Positions 36,341 through 45,194 of a DNA stretch of 64,000 nucleotides are shown piece after piece; within the stretch, counting starts at the first letter, position 1; every line of letters starts with the position of its first letter. Both the position numbers and the translations under genes were made by a program. This stretch comes from JAXGTO01 sp040774885 (GTDB taxonomy: Bacteria; Actinomycetota; Coriobacteriia; Coriobacteriales; Eggerthellaceae), in contig JAXGTO010000008.1 of the NCBI GenBank assembly GCA_040774885.1, forward strand, positions 1 to 64,000, in the 5' to 3' direction. Below the pieces are notes generated by a model that had not been told where the DNA came from, did not search any database, and was given only the letters and a program-made list of their open reading frames with translations.

Positions 36341-37261
36341 ATGGCAATGCAAGAAGTCGACTACATCTGGAAAAACGGAGAGATGGTTCCCTGGGCGGAA
36401 TGCACCACGCACGTGCTTTCCCACTCTCTGCATTACGGGTCGGCAGTTTTCGAAGGTGCCCGCTGCTACCACAATGAAGACACCGACAAAAGCTACGTTT
36501 TCCGTCTGCAAGACCATATGGATCGCCTGTTGCGCAGCTGCAAGATTGCCATGATCGATTGCCCCTATACCGCCGATGAACTGGTGCAGGCAACGCTCGA
36601 CGTCATCCACGCCAACAAGCTCAAGAGCTGCTACATCCGCCCGCTGGTTTATCGCGGATACGGCCAGATGGGCGTCGACCCCACGGGTGCTCCGGTCGAT
36701 GTGATCATCGCCGTGTGGCCTTGGGGGGCCTACTTGGGCGAAGACGCGCTGCAAAAGGGCATCAACCTGGGCGTTTCAAGCTGGCGCCAGCGTTCCATCA
36801 ACGCCATTCCGCCTGCGGTCAAGAGCTCCGCAAGCTATATGAATTCCATCCTGGCCAAACTCGAGGCCAAGGCCCACGGATACGAAGAAGCCGTTCTGCT
36901 CAACGAACAGGGCTATGTGTGCGAAGGCACGGGCGAAAACCTGTTCTGCGTGCGCGACGGTGTGCTCATGACACCGCCCATCAGCGACGGCCTGCTGGAA
37001 GGCATCACGCGTGAAACCGTGATGATTCTGGCCGACGACATGGACATCCCCGTGGACGAATGCAGCATGACCCGCAGCGACCTGTACGTGGCCGATGAGG
37101 TATTCATGACCGGATCCGCCGCCGAGCTCACCCCGGTTGGTGCTGTGGACGACCGTTCCACCGGTGGCCGCGGTCCCATCACCAAGCAGCTGCAGGATCG
37201 CTTCTTCGACATGGTCAACGGCAAGGTCGAAGACTACGCCGATTGGCTCACCGAAATCTAG
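36341..37261 (+). CDS. ilvE: Branched-chain-amino-acid aminotransferase
   Basis: A PLP class IV aminotransferase that makes the last step of Val, Leu and Ile synthesis. Landmarks are IWKNGEMVPW, the arginine in FEGARCYHN, the PLP lysine region PAVKSSASYMNSILAK, then GYVCEGTGENLFCVRDG and FMTGSAAELTPV. The length is 306 residues from ATG 36341, 9 bp after GAAGGAG; an ATG at 36332 abuts that site and is less likely. cimA begins 6 bp after its stop, so the operon serves isoleucine synthesis. Confidence 0.95.
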   Translation: MAMQEVDYIWKNGEMVPWAECTTHVLSHSLHYGSAVFEGARCYHNEDTDKSYVFRLQDHMDRLLRSCKIAMIDCPYTADELVQATLDVIHANKLKSCYIRPLVYRGYGQMGVDPTGAPVDVIIAVWPWGAYLGEDALQKGINLGVSSWRQRSINAIPPAVKSSASYMNSILAKLEAKAHGYEEAVLLNEQGYVCEGTGENLFCVRDGVLMTPPISDGLLEGITRETVMILADDMDIPVDECSMTRSDLYVADEVFMTGSAAELTPVGAVDDRSTGGRGPITKQLQDRFFDMVNGKVEDYADWLTEI

Positions 37262-37267
37262 GAATCC

Positions 37268-38854
37268 ATGGCCGACCGCGTATTGACATACGACTGCACG
37301 CTGCGCGATGGCGAACAGGGGCAGGGTGTGTCGCTGTCGCTGGAAGACAAGCTGCGCATCGTCGGGAGGCTCGACGCCTTCGGTATCGATTATGTCGAAG
37401 GCGGCTTCCCTGCCTCCAATCCCAAAGACATCGCCTTCTTCCAGCAGGTTACGGCGTTGCCGCTCAAGCATGCCAAGATAGCGGCATTCGGTTCGACCTG
37501 CCGCAAAGGTGTTGCGGCGGCAGAAGACGAAGGCCTGGCCGACATCATCTCCAGCGGAGCCCCGGTGGCCACCATCGTGGGCAAGGCATGGGATGCTCAG
37601 GTTGAGCTCGCCCTGCAGACCACACTCGTTGAGAACTTGCGCATGGTGTCCGATTCGGTTGCGCATCTCAAGGCAGCCGGCTTGGAGGTGATCTTCGACG
37701 CCGAGCACTTCTTCGACGGCTACGACAGCAATGCCTCCTATGCCCTGGCTGTGGTGAAGGCTGCGGCCGACGCCGGTGCAGACAGCATCGACTTGTGCGA
37801 AACCAACGGCGGCAAGTTGCCGTTCCAAGTGGAAGAGATCACCGCCGCCGTGGTGGCCCATCTTCCCGGTTGCCGCATCGGCATCCATTGCCACAACGAC
37901 AGCGGATGCGCGGTGGCCAACACGTTGGCCGCGGTGCGTGCCGGCAGCCGCCAGGTGCAGGGCACCATCAATGGCTACGGCGAGCGCGTAGGCAACGCCG
38001 ATTTGATTTGCATCATCGCCGACCTGCAGCTCAAGATGGGCTGGCAGATGGTCCCGGACCTCACGCAGCTGACCTCAGTGGCCCAGTTCGTGGCCGAAAC
38101 GGCCAATCGCACCCTGCACGCCAGCACCCCGTATGTGGGAACGAGCGCATTCGCCCACAAAGGCGGGCTCCATGCCAGCGCGCAGGCGCGCATGCCGCAG
38201 GCTTACGAGCATGCCGATCCTGCCAGCGTGGGCAACCACACCCGTGTGCTGGTGAGCGAACTGGCCGGGCGCGCCTCCCTGGTTGCCAAAGCGGCTTCCT
38301 TGGATATCGACTTGTCGGATAAGCCCCAGGCTGCCAAGGAGATTCTGGAAGACATCAAGCGCCGCGAGGCATTGGGCTATTCCTATGAAGTAGCCGATGG
38401 GTCGCTTGCGCTGCTCATTCACAAGCACCTGGGCGCTTACAAGCCGCATTTCACCCTGGAAAGCTTCCGCGTCATCGTCGACGACCATGAAGACACGGGC
38501 CCGTGGGCCAAAGACGCCGCCAGTGAAGCCACCATCAAAATCCACGTGGGCGAAGAGCGCTTCGTCGCCACGGGGGAGGGCGCCGGCCCGGTGGGTGCGC
38601 TCGACAATGCCTTGCGCATGGCCATCCGGTCGTCGTATCCGGCGGTCGACGGCACCGAGCTCACCGACTTCAAGGTGCGCATCCTGGACGAAAACGTGGG
38701 CACTGACGCCATCACGCGCGTATCAATCACCAGCAGCGACGGTACGGGCAGCTGGGGCACGGTGGGCGTGAGCGAGAATATCATCGAAGCCTCGTGGAAC
38801 GCCTTGGTCGATTCCATCGAGTACGGACTGCTGAGAATGGAACAGAGCCGATGA
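37268..38854 (+). CDS. cimA: (R)-citramalate synthase
   Basis: It condenses pyruvate and acetyl-CoA to citramalate, the threonine-independent route to 2-oxobutyrate and isoleucine. The HMGL-type barrel has CTLRDGEQGQGVSLS, the GSTCRK segment typical of the CimA/TIGR00977 group, CHNDSGCAVANT and NGYGERVGNADL. The C-terminal ~130 residues are a LeuA-like regulatory dimer domain. At 528 residues the length fits CimA. 2-isopropylmalate synthase is the alternative, but the adjoining ilvE and the CimA-type motifs favour citramalate. Its stop overlaps the next start (ATGA). Confidence 0.88.
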   Translation: MADRVLTYDCTLRDGEQGQGVSLSLEDKLRIVGRLDAFGIDYVEGGFPASNPKDIAFFQQVTALPLKHAKIAAFGSTCRKGVAAAEDEGLADIISSGAPVATIVGKAWDAQVELALQTTLVENLRMVSDSVAHLKAAGLEVIFDAEHFFDGYDSNASYALAVVKAAADAGADSIDLCETNGGKLPFQVEEITAAVVAHLPGCRIGIHCHNDSGCAVANTLAAVRAGSRQVQGTINGYGERVGNADLICIIADLQLKMGWQMVPDLTQLTSVAQFVAETANRTLHASTPYVGTSAFAHKGGLHASAQARMPQAYEHADPASVGNHTRVLVSELAGRASLVAKAASLDIDLSDKPQAAKEILEDIKRREALGYSYEVADGSLALLIHKHLGAYKPHFTLESFRVIVDDHEDTGPWAKDAASEATIKIHVGEERFVATGEGAGPVGALDNALRMAIRSSYPAVDGTELTDFKVRILDENVGTDAITRVSITSSDGTGSWGTVGVSENIIEASWNALVDSIEYGLLRMEQSR

Positions 38855-39159
38855 ACGAGTTGAGAACCCCCGAAGTCGAAGACCTGCTTACCGTCATTGC
38901 CGGCGTGCATGAAAACGATGCGGCGTTCGCCCTGATGGAGGATCTCTTCACCATTCGCGAGATTCGCGAAACCAGCCAGCGTTTGGCGGTGGCCCGCATG
39001 CTCGATGAAGGCAAGCCCTATGTGGCCATCGAACAGGCCACAGGAGCGTCGGCCACCACTATCGCACGCGTTTCCAAAGCGCTCAATTACGGCGAAGGCG
39101 GATACCGCGCGGCACTCGATATCTTGGAAGCAACGGATGGAAAGGACGAGGCCCGATGA
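38851..39159 (+). CDS. YerC/YecD-type TrpR-like DNA-binding protein
   Basis: A 102-residue helical protein of the TrpR superfamily. The helix-turn-helix is GKPYVAIEQATGASATTIARVSKAL, described here as residues ~50-74, preceded by the typical LMEDLFTIREIRE segment of YerC/YecD proteins. The target is unknown; the location inside the ilvE-cimA operon suggests local control of amino-acid genes, which is inference. Start and stop codons overlap neighbours by ATGA on both sides, implying translational coupling. Confidence 0.85.
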   Translation: MNELRTPEVEDLLTVIAGVHENDAAFALMEDLFTIREIRETSQRLAVARMLDEGKPYVAIEQATGASATTIARVSKALNYGEGGYRAALDILEATDGKDEAR

Positions 39160-39719
39160 AGCGTCTGCTTATCGTCGTCGATTATCAAAAAGATTTTGTC
39201 GATGGGTCGCTGGGGTTCCCTGGTGCCGAATCGATCGATGAAGCTATCGCCGCCAAAATCGATGCCTACCATCAGGCGGGCGATATGGTCATGTTCACCA
39301 TGGATACTCACACTCCCGCCTATCTGAACACGCAGGAGGGCAAGAACCTTCCCGTGGAACACTGCTTGGACGGGACGGATGGCTGGCGTCTCTACGGCAA
39401 GACGGGCAAAGCGCGGCTCGATCGCGACCAGGTGCTGCGCAAGCCGACGTTCGGATCCATCGAACTGGGCGAGCATCTGAAAAAGGCGTACGACGCCTCA
39501 GCCATCGAGGGCCTGCTGCCGTATACCAGCATCGAGTTGATCGGCCTGGTGTCGAACATCTGCGTGTTGTCGAATGCGGTCATCGTCAAAGCGGCTTGTC
39601 CGGAAGTGCCCGTGAGCGTCGATGCCGCCTGCACGGCCAGCCACGATGACAAGCTCAACGAAGAGACTCTCGACATCCTCGAAGGCCTCCAAATAGAAGT
39701 GACCAACCGCCCGCGCTAG
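39156..39719 (+). CDS. Cysteine hydrolase (isochorismatase / nicotinamidase-like)
   Basis: A 187-residue cytosolic amidohydrolase. The Asp of VVDYQKDFVDG, the Lys of RKPTFGS and the Cys of LVSNICVLSN form the D-K-C catalytic triad of the family. DTHTPAYLNTQEGKNLPVEHC carries the metal-site-like D-x-H pattern seen in nicotinamidases. Nicotinamide is the leading substrate guess but is not proven by the sequence. It is the last gene of the operon, starting inside the stop of the YerC-like gene. Confidence 0.85.
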   Translation: MKRLLIVVDYQKDFVDGSLGFPGAESIDEAIAAKIDAYHQAGDMVMFTMDTHTPAYLNTQEGKNLPVEHCLDGTDGWRLYGKTGKARLDRDQVLRKPTFGSIELGEHLKKAYDASAIEGLLPYTSIELIGLVSNICVLSNAVIVKAACPEVPVSVDAACTASHDDKLNEETLDILEGLQIEVTNRPR

Positions 39720-39754
39720 GCCTTGTGGGACAAGGCCTGCGGAACGCGCCCGCC

Positions 39755-40399
39755 TCAGTCCGCATGACCGTAGCGGAGTTTGTTGTTGCTGAATGCTTCC
39801 AAAATCAGCTGGGCGCGGGTACCGATGGGCAGCGTGTTTTCTGCGAGGAACTGCGGTACCTCATCCATGGGCACGGTGAAGACCTCGATGTATTCCACGC
39901 TTTCGGGGCGTGTTCCCAGCGTCGGTTCGTTTTCCACGTGCACATAGACCGTCTGCACGCTTTCGGCGCTCATGCCTGCCGATGAATAGCCGGGCTGCGA
40001 AAGAGCCTTTACGTGGGTATTGCCCGATTCGTCGCGGCGCAGGGCGTATCCGGTCTCTTCGCGCAATTCGCGCGCGACAGTCGTTTCGATGGCTTCGCCT
40101 TCTTCCACCAAGCCGGCGGGAAAGGCGATGCACCAGCTGTTGAGCGGATAGCGGAATTCGCGGATGAGCACCAGCCGGTCATCGGCGGTGCGGGGCACGA
40201 TGCACACGGCGTCGGCCATCTGGGCATGCGCGGGGTGCTGGGCGTTGCCTTCCAGCTCGGCGCGATAGTCATCGATGTTTTTGCGCGAAACGCTTTCGTA
40301 GGGGAACAGCTTGCCGTCGGGAAGCCGGTACGTCAGCACGTACTTCTTGATCCAGCCGTCGCTTACCTGTTCGATGTCAACGAGTTCGGGTGATTCCAT
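39755..40399 (-). CDS. Nudix hydrolase (ADP-ribose pyrophosphatase-like)
   Basis: The 214-residue enzyme probably cleaves a nucleoside diphosphate derivative. The Nudix box GLVEEGEAIETTVARELREE-TG fits G-x5-E-x7-RE-x-x-EE-x-G. It is preceded by an N-terminal dimerisation strand region and LVLIREFRYPLNSWCIAFPA, as in ADP-ribose pyrophosphatases. GGAGG precedes the ATG (minus strand) by ~6 bp. It is convergent with the hydrolase gene and lies downstream of hsp20 on the same strand beyond a hairpin. Confidence 0.9.
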   Translation of the reverse strand: MESPELVDIEQVSDGWIKKYVLTYRLPDGKLFPYESVSRKNIDDYRAELEGNAQHPAHAQMADAVCIVPRTADDRLVLIREFRYPLNSWCIAFPAGLVEEGEAIETTVARELREETGYALRRDESGNTHVKALSQPGYSSAGMSAESVQTVYVHVENEPTLGTRPESVEYIEVFTVPMDEVPQFLAENTLPIGTRAQLILEAFSNNKLRYGHAD

Positions 40400-40451
40400 C
40401 GCGCACCTCCGTCGGTTGCCTCCTTCGATGATAGCCCATTGCGTATGACAT

Positions 40452-40486
40452 GACGAAGGCGGCCCGATAATCGGACCGCCTTCGTC
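40452..40486. terminator. Hairpin between hsp20 and the Nudix gene
   Basis: An 11-bp perfect stem GACGAAGGCGG / CCGCCTTCGTC with a 13-nt loop. It lacks a T run but lies just past the hsp20 3' end, and probably slows or ends that transcript. Confidence 0.55.
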
Positions 40487-40533
40487 GGAGGAGGAGAAAG
40501 GGGGAGGGAGGATTCCCCCGCGAGTTGGTTGGA

Positions 40534-40983
40534 CTAGCCGATCGAAATGGACTTGCCTTCTTCGATCTTGGGCTGTTCCTTCTTGGGGATGGCAATGTGG
40601 AGCACGCCGTCTTCGAAGGTGGCCTTGATGGAGTCGTCATCGATGTCCTCGCCCACGTAGAACGAGCGGCTGCAACTCCCCTCGAAGCGCTCCTTGCGGA
40701 TGAACGCGCCATTGTCGTCTTTTTCTTCATTGGAAGTGCTTGTGGTGGCCTTGATGGTCAAATAGCCGTCTTTGATATCGGCAGAAACGTCTTCCTTCTT
40801 GGCTCCGGGCAGTTCAACGGCCAAATCGAACCCTTGGTCGGTTTCCTTGACGTCGGTCTTCATCAACCCGTTTGACGGGCGCGAATTTGAAGCCGGGGAG
40901 TCGAAGAACGCCTCGAACGGATTGCTCATCATCTCATTGAACATGTTGCGGTTGCGGTTCACAGGTACCAACATCATCGTCAT
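40534..40983 (-). CDS. hsp20: Hsp20 / alpha-crystallin family small heat-shock protein
   Basis: An ATP-independent holdase chaperone of 149 residues. The alpha-crystallin domain spans ~38-135 (MKTDVKETDQGFDLAVELPG, AKKEDVSADIKDGYLTIKA, FEDGVLHIAIPKKE) and ends in a short tail with ISI, the I-x-I motif used in oligomer assembly. Two starts are possible (residues 1 and 3 are both Met) behind GGAAGG on the minus strand. The promoter at 41042-41072 is near consensus and is flanked by an inverted repeat, as expected for a repressed heat-shock gene. Confidence 0.93.
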   Translation of the reverse strand: MTMMLVPVNRNRNMFNEMMSNPFEAFFDSPASNSRPSNGLMKTDVKETDQGFDLAVELPGAKKEDVSADIKDGYLTIKATTSTSNEEKDDNGAFIRKERFEGSCSRSFYVGEDIDDDSIKATFEDGVLHIAIPKKEQPKIEEGKSISIG

Positions 40984-41033
40984 CTTCCTTCCATACGGGG
41001 CGTGTCTTCTAAGATCGCCTCACGTTTCTTTTG

Positions 41034-41080
41034 TCAGGTAACGTTATAAAACCTGCTAATACCACTGTCAAGTTACCTGA
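41034..41080 (-). promoter_or_regulatory. hsp20 promoter flanked by an inverted repeat (operator)
   Basis: On the minus strand TTGACA, a 17-bp spacer and TATAAC form a near-perfect sigma70 promoter. TCAGGTAAC lies immediately upstream of the -35, and its inverse GTTACCTGA immediately follows the -10 (fwd 41034-41042 and 41072-41080). It does not match CIRCE or HAIR consensus. Confidence 0.75.
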
Positions 41081-41182
41081 TGCGTCGGTAACCATCCTGT
41101 AAGAATCGGATTTAGCCGCTCTTTGGCGAGTCGTGAGCCGGACATTCCGATCAAGCTGTCTATCAGGAGAAACGCAAACATC

Positions 41183-41194
41183 ACCCCGCGGGGT
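41183..41194. promoter_or_regulatory. 12-bp palindrome upstream of the first cytochrome gene
   Basis: ACCCCGCGGGGT is a perfect palindrome 78 bp before the cytochrome start. It shares CCCC/GGGG half-sites with the ATCCyC-N7-sGGGAT sites near the second reductase cluster, but with a 2-bp spacer. At 41094-41111 a weaker ATCC-N10-GGAT also occurs. Confidence 0.35.
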
Positions 41195-41271
41195 ACTAGG
41201 CGCGCGCATACGCTGCGGCCATAGTGAGGCCACGGTTCGATCTCAAACAGACGTAAAGGAAAGGGGGAGAG

Positions 41272-41916
41272 ATGACCGAAGAAAAGAAGGGGGAGGCGCA
41301 GGCTGCCGAAGAGCCCAAGGCGGAACAGACTGCTGCGGACGCTTCGGAAGGCAACGCTCCCAAGAAGCACAAGAAGAACGGTTGGATGGTGCTTGGCATC
41401 GTTGTGGCCGTCATCGTCATCGTGGGTGCGGGGTTCTGGGTATGGCACGAGCAGCCCAGCTTCTGCAACGCCATTTGCCACAGTCCGATGGATAGCTACG
41501 TTGAAACGTATTACTCCGAGGATTCCGGGATGATGGCTTCCGTGCATGAAAATGCCGGAGTCAATTGCCTGGGATGCCACGAGGCAAAGACCACAGAGCA
41601 GGTTACCGAAGTGTGCGCCTGGGTGGCCGACGACTATCCGCTGTACAGCGATGGCACCTTGGCCAGCGATACTTCTGGCATGGCCAGCGAGGAAACGTGC
41701 GCCAAGAGCGGTTGCCACAACATGGATGACGTCATTGCCAACACGTGGGGATACGAAGGCAACGATGCCAAGTACAACCCGCACAGCAGCCATCAAGACG
41801 GCAATATCCAGTGCGGCGACTGCCATAAGAGCCACTCCACCAGCACCGTGTATTGCAACCAATGCCATGACCTGAACATGCCCGATGGATGGGAGGCCCC
41901 GAATGACCAGCAATAA
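41272..41916 (+). CDS. NapC/NrfH-like membrane-anchored multiheme c-type cytochrome
   Basis: It probably takes electrons from menaquinol and passes them to the exported flavoprotein encoded next. The 214-residue chain has a charged ~35-residue cytoplasmic tail, one TM anchor (GWMVLGIVVAVIVIVGAGFW) and an external heme domain. Heme motifs in order are CNAICH (C-x3-C-H), CLGCH, CAKSGCH (C-x4-C-H), CGDCH and CNQCH, so five hemes are likely if the longer motifs are used. The layout matches the paralogue at 47197-47907 and resembles Cgr1-type cytochromes of Eggerthella. GGGGGAG lies before the ATG. It overlaps the reductase gene by 14 bp. Confidence 0.9.
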   Translation: MTEEKKGEAQAAEEPKAEQTAADASEGNAPKKHKKNGWMVLGIVVAVIVIVGAGFWVWHEQPSFCNAICHSPMDSYVETYYSEDSGMMASVHENAGVNCLGCHEAKTTEQVTEVCAWVADDYPLYSDGTLASDTSGMASEETCAKSGCHNMDDVIANTWGYEGNDAKYNPHSSHQDGNIQCGDCHKSHSTSTVYCNQCHDLNMPDGWEAPNDQQ

Positions 41917-43624
41917 CTACTCCCGCCGCAACTTCTTGAAAGGCGCGGGCATCGCAGCCCTCGGCGCCGCAAGCGCGGGCATGCTTTCCGGCTGCGGCAA
42001 CGGCACGCAGGTTGAAGGCGAATCCGTTGACGTGCGCACCGATGCCAAAGGAGCGGCACCAGCCGACTGGCTGGGAACCGCACCTGAAATCTCCGAGTCC
42101 GAGATCACCGAAACGCTTGACTACGATGTTGTCGTGGTGGGCAGCCGCACAGGCGGCCTCCCCGCCATCATCAGCGCGGCGGAAAACGGTGCCAAGACGC
42201 TCGGCATCGATCGCATTTCCAGCGTTGGCACCCCGCGTGAAGACATCGGTTCCATCAATTCCAAACTGCAGCAGGCGTCGTTTGCCGAGTACCCGCAGTT
42301 CGAAATCGACAAAAAGGAAGCTGTCGAGGACATCGTCCGCTATGCGAACGGCTTCGTCCGTTACGACCTGGTGAATCTGTGGGCAAATGAATCCGGTGCC
42401 ATGGTCGACTGGCTCACCGACATCATCGAACGCGATGGCCGTTTCACCATGAAGTTCGAAGGCAGCGTGGGCACCGAAGGACAGGGCGCTCGCGACAAGG
42501 CCTGGGCTTCCGGTCACAGTCCCTTTAAAAACGTCGACGACAAGGCTGTCACCTTCGGCACCACGCTCAAGGAATACGCCGAAGAAAAGGGCGCAGAATT
42601 CCGTTTCGAAACCGAACTGGTCAAATGCGAGCAGGATTCTACGGGTCGCGTGACGGGCATCATCGCTCGCGATATCAAAGATCGCCATTACCTGCGTATC
42701 AATGCCAGCAAGGGCGTCATCCTTTCAACCGGCGGATACGGCAACAACACCCAGATGATGGAAGCGCGTCAAGCGTTCAACGAACGGCTTCGTGTAAACG
42801 TGCCTGCTCGTGGTGGGAACCCCGCCGGCGCTGGCATAAAAGCTGCATTGTGGTGCGGCGCAAAGATGGACCCGCTGGGTGCCGCTTGCACCTTCAACCG
42901 TGCGTGCGTCAAGCCCGATGAGACCGCTGGCGGAACCGTGGGCAAGTGGTTCTGGTTCGGCGAGCAGCCGTTCCTCAAGATCAACTTGAATGGCAAGCGT
43001 TTCTGCAACGAGAGCGGTCCTTACGACTACATGCTCCACTCCACGGCCATGCAGCCGCACAGCACGTACGTCGATATCTGGGATTCGAATTTCAAGGCCG
43101 ATGTGGCGCAGATCAATGAAGTGGGCTGCTGTCGCTTGTACCCGTTTGACAATGGGTCGCCGTCCAACATGACCGTTGATGCCGTTGCCGGTATGCTCGA
43201 CCAGCTGATCCAGGACGGATACGTGCAACAGGCCGACACCATGGAAGAACTGGCCCAGAAGCTCAATTTGCCGGTGGAAACCACGGTCGCCACATGGAAG
43301 CATTACAACGAGATGGCTGCTGCGGGCGAGGATACCGACTATTACAAAGAAGCGTATCGTTTGATCTCCCTCGACCAGCCGCCCTACTATGGCGTGCGCA
43401 CGGGCGCTTGGTTCCTTGCCACTTTGGACGGATGCATCATCGATACCAACATGCATCCGGTAGACGAGAACGATGATCCTATCGAGGGCCTGTACCTCAC
43501 CGGCAACGATTCGGGAGGCTTCTTCAGTGTGAGCTACCCCAATCTGTTCACCGGATTGGCATGCGGTCGTACGATGACGTTCGGCAAGCGCGCTGGGATG
43601 CTGGCAGCCACTGGGCAGGCATAA
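41903..43624 (+). CDS. Tat-exported FAD-dependent reductase (fumarate-reductase-like, Cgr2 type)
   Basis: A 573-residue flavoprotein secreted by Tat and probably lipid-anchored: SRRNFLKG at residues 7-14 and a lipobox LSGC with Cys31. The FAD Rossmann motif at ~74 reads VVVVGSRTGG, where GxGxxG is expected. A capping domain lies in the middle, and the C-terminal flavin segment is GLYLTGNDSGGFFSVSYPN then ACGRTMTFGKRAG. The HGANR-type segment that binds fumarate in flavocytochrome c3 is replaced by SVSYPN, so the acceptor is probably not a C4 dicarboxylate. Electrons likely come from the overlapping upstream cytochrome. GGGAGG lies 6 bp before the ATG. The substrate is unknown. Confidence 0.88.
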   Translation: MTSNNYSRRNFLKGAGIAALGAASAGMLSGCGNGTQVEGESVDVRTDAKGAAPADWLGTAPEISESEITETLDYDVVVVGSRTGGLPAIISAAENGAKTLGIDRISSVGTPREDIGSINSKLQQASFAEYPQFEIDKKEAVEDIVRYANGFVRYDLVNLWANESGAMVDWLTDIIERDGRFTMKFEGSVGTEGQGARDKAWASGHSPFKNVDDKAVTFGTTLKEYAEEKGAEFRFETELVKCEQDSTGRVTGIIARDIKDRHYLRINASKGVILSTGGYGNNTQMMEARQAFNERLRVNVPARGGNPAGAGIKAALWCGAKMDPLGAACTFNRACVKPDETAGGTVGKWFWFGEQPFLKINLNGKRFCNESGPYDYMLHSTAMQPHSTYVDIWDSNFKADVAQINEVGCCRLYPFDNGSPSNMTVDAVAGMLDQLIQDGYVQQADTMEELAQKLNLPVETTVATWKHYNEMAAAGEDTDYYKEAYRLISLDQPPYYGVRTGAWFLATLDGCIIDTNMHPVDENDDPIEGLYLTGNDSGGFFSVSYPNLFTGLACGRTMTFGKRAGMLAATGQA

Positions 43625-43658
43625 GCCCCCGGAAGTTCGAAGCGCGGCGTTGTTTCGC

Positions 43659-43690
43659 AAGGCGGCTCGGTGATTTCCGAGCCGCCTTAT
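43659..43690 (+). terminator. Rho-independent terminator after the first reductase
   Basis: A 12-bp stem AAGGCGGCTCGG / CCGAGCCGCCTT with a TGATTT loop, followed by ATTTAT. Confidence 0.88.
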
Positions 43691-43709
43691 TTATGCCATA
43701 CTTGCGCGT

Positions 43710-45128
43710 ATGGAAAAAGAGGCTGATTCATCTCAGAGATTCGATTCGACGTTCTGGCTCATCACGGGAGCTTTGACGGCGCTGCTGTTTTCCACGGCGT
43801 TGATGAATTTGGTGGTATTTCCCCAGTTCGATGCCATTTACACGTATGCACGCGATATTTCGGTCACAGCCAATGCGCTGTTTCTTCTTCTGATAGGAGC
43901 TGTTGCGACGTTTCGCCCACGCTGGCTGCAGCCGCGGGCATTCATGGTGTTTGTAGCCGTGTCGCTCATCGGCGGCATGGTTGCGTTGCTTGCAGCTTTG
44001 CAGGTCGGCGATGCGCTGTTCCTCTCGATTGCGGCCAGCGTCGCTGCCGTCGGCCGTGCCGGGGTGACGGTGCTCACTGGTCTTGCGGCGGCACGATTCG
44101 ACTTGCGGAAGGCCTCGGTCTGCGTGGCGGTGGCGTTTTCGGCTTCATGTCTTTTGAAGGCCGTGGCTTGGATCATTCCCATCTGGTTGGGACTGCTGCT
44201 GTTCTTGCTGTTGCCCATGGTGGCTTTGGCATGCATTGCGCGGTTGTCCACCCCGCTTTTGCAGAGGACGGCGCGTGCCGAGGCGCCGGCGAGCGTCGCT
44301 ATCACACGCCCCTCGTCGTTTCTTCCTTTGGCCGGCCAGTTGTTCGTCTGCCTGTTCTTGTTCAGCGTCGCCTTTGGCTTCAGCCTGCGTTTCGGCGAGG
44401 TGGGCGGCGTACCGGTGTCTGACTTCCTGGTAGTCGTCCCCGTGGTGTTGCTTGCCGTCCACGTGCTGGTCAGCAAGCACCCCGTTCCCAGCGACCTCGT
44501 AGCTGAAATAGCCGTGGTGCTGGTAGTTGCGGGTTTCATCTTCGTATCGATGGACGCAAGTCACCTATCAACCGTGAGCAACGTGCTGCTTTCCGCGGGC
44601 AACACCTTGTTCGATTTGGTGGCGTGGACGGTGCTCATCGCCGTGGCCCACCGCAACCCGTTGGGCGCGCTCGCCGTGTTCGCCTGGGGACGCGGCGTAT
44701 CGGGTTTGGGCACGCTGGTGGGCGCGGCGCTCGGCGTGTGGTGCAATGACCTGTTCGCCAACGACCACACCGCGCTGGCTTTGGTTTCGGGTGGCCTCAT
44801 CGTGCTGTTCGTGGCCTATGCGCTCATCGGGCTGAAGAATTTCAGCTTCAAATCCACTATCGAGGGCGTGGTGCCGGTGAGCGATGCCGTGGCCACCAAC
44901 GCTCAGGAGGATTTCGACGAGCGTTGCGCCGCCTGCGCTGCGGAATTCGATCTTACCCCGCGCGAACTCGAGATATTCAAGATGCTGGCACGTGGCCGCG
45001 ACCGCGAATACATCGAAAACCGATTGGTGATTTCGCGCAATACCGTGAAGGCGCACGTCAAGCACATCTACGCCAAATGCGGCATCCACAGCCATGTGGA
45101 GCTCATCGCCTTGGTGCAAGAAACCTAA
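43710..45128 (+). CDS. LuxR-type regulator with a multi-TM N-terminal sensor
   Basis: The 472-residue protein has about ten to twelve hydrophobic segments (residues ~15-380), then a C-terminal LuxR/FixJ helix-turn-helix: LTPRELEIFKMLARGRDREY and SRNTVKAHVKHIYAKCGIHS. This architecture is abundant in Eggerthellaceae beside reductase genes, where it presumably senses a ligand in the membrane. No Shine-Dalgarno sequence precedes the ATG. The upstream terminator ends ~20 bp away, and CATACT sits 7 bp before the start codon, so the mRNA may be leaderless. It follows the cytochrome-reductase pair it probably controls. Confidence 0.85.
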   Translation: MEKEADSSQRFDSTFWLITGALTALLFSTALMNLVVFPQFDAIYTYARDISVTANALFLLLIGAVATFRPRWLQPRAFMVFVAVSLIGGMVALLAALQVGDALFLSIAASVAAVGRAGVTVLTGLAAARFDLRKASVCVAVAFSASCLLKAVAWIIPIWLGLLLFLLLPMVALACIARLSTPLLQRTARAEAPASVAITRPSSFLPLAGQLFVCLFLFSVAFGFSLRFGEVGGVPVSDFLVVVPVVLLAVHVLVSKHPVPSDLVAEIAVVLVVAGFIFVSMDASHLSTVSNVLLSAGNTLFDLVAWTVLIAVAHRNPLGALAVFAWGRGVSGLGTLVGAALGVWCNDLFANDHTALALVSGGLIVLFVAYALIGLKNFSFKSTIEGVVPVSDAVATNAQEDFDERCAACAAEFDLTPRELEIFKMLARGRDREYIENRLVISRNTVKAHVKHIYAKCGIHSHVELIALVQET

Positions 45129-45194
45129 GAGCACCGAGCGCAAAAAGACCCCCGCCGAAGCGGCCACTCCGAATCCCACACGCTCGCCAACGGT

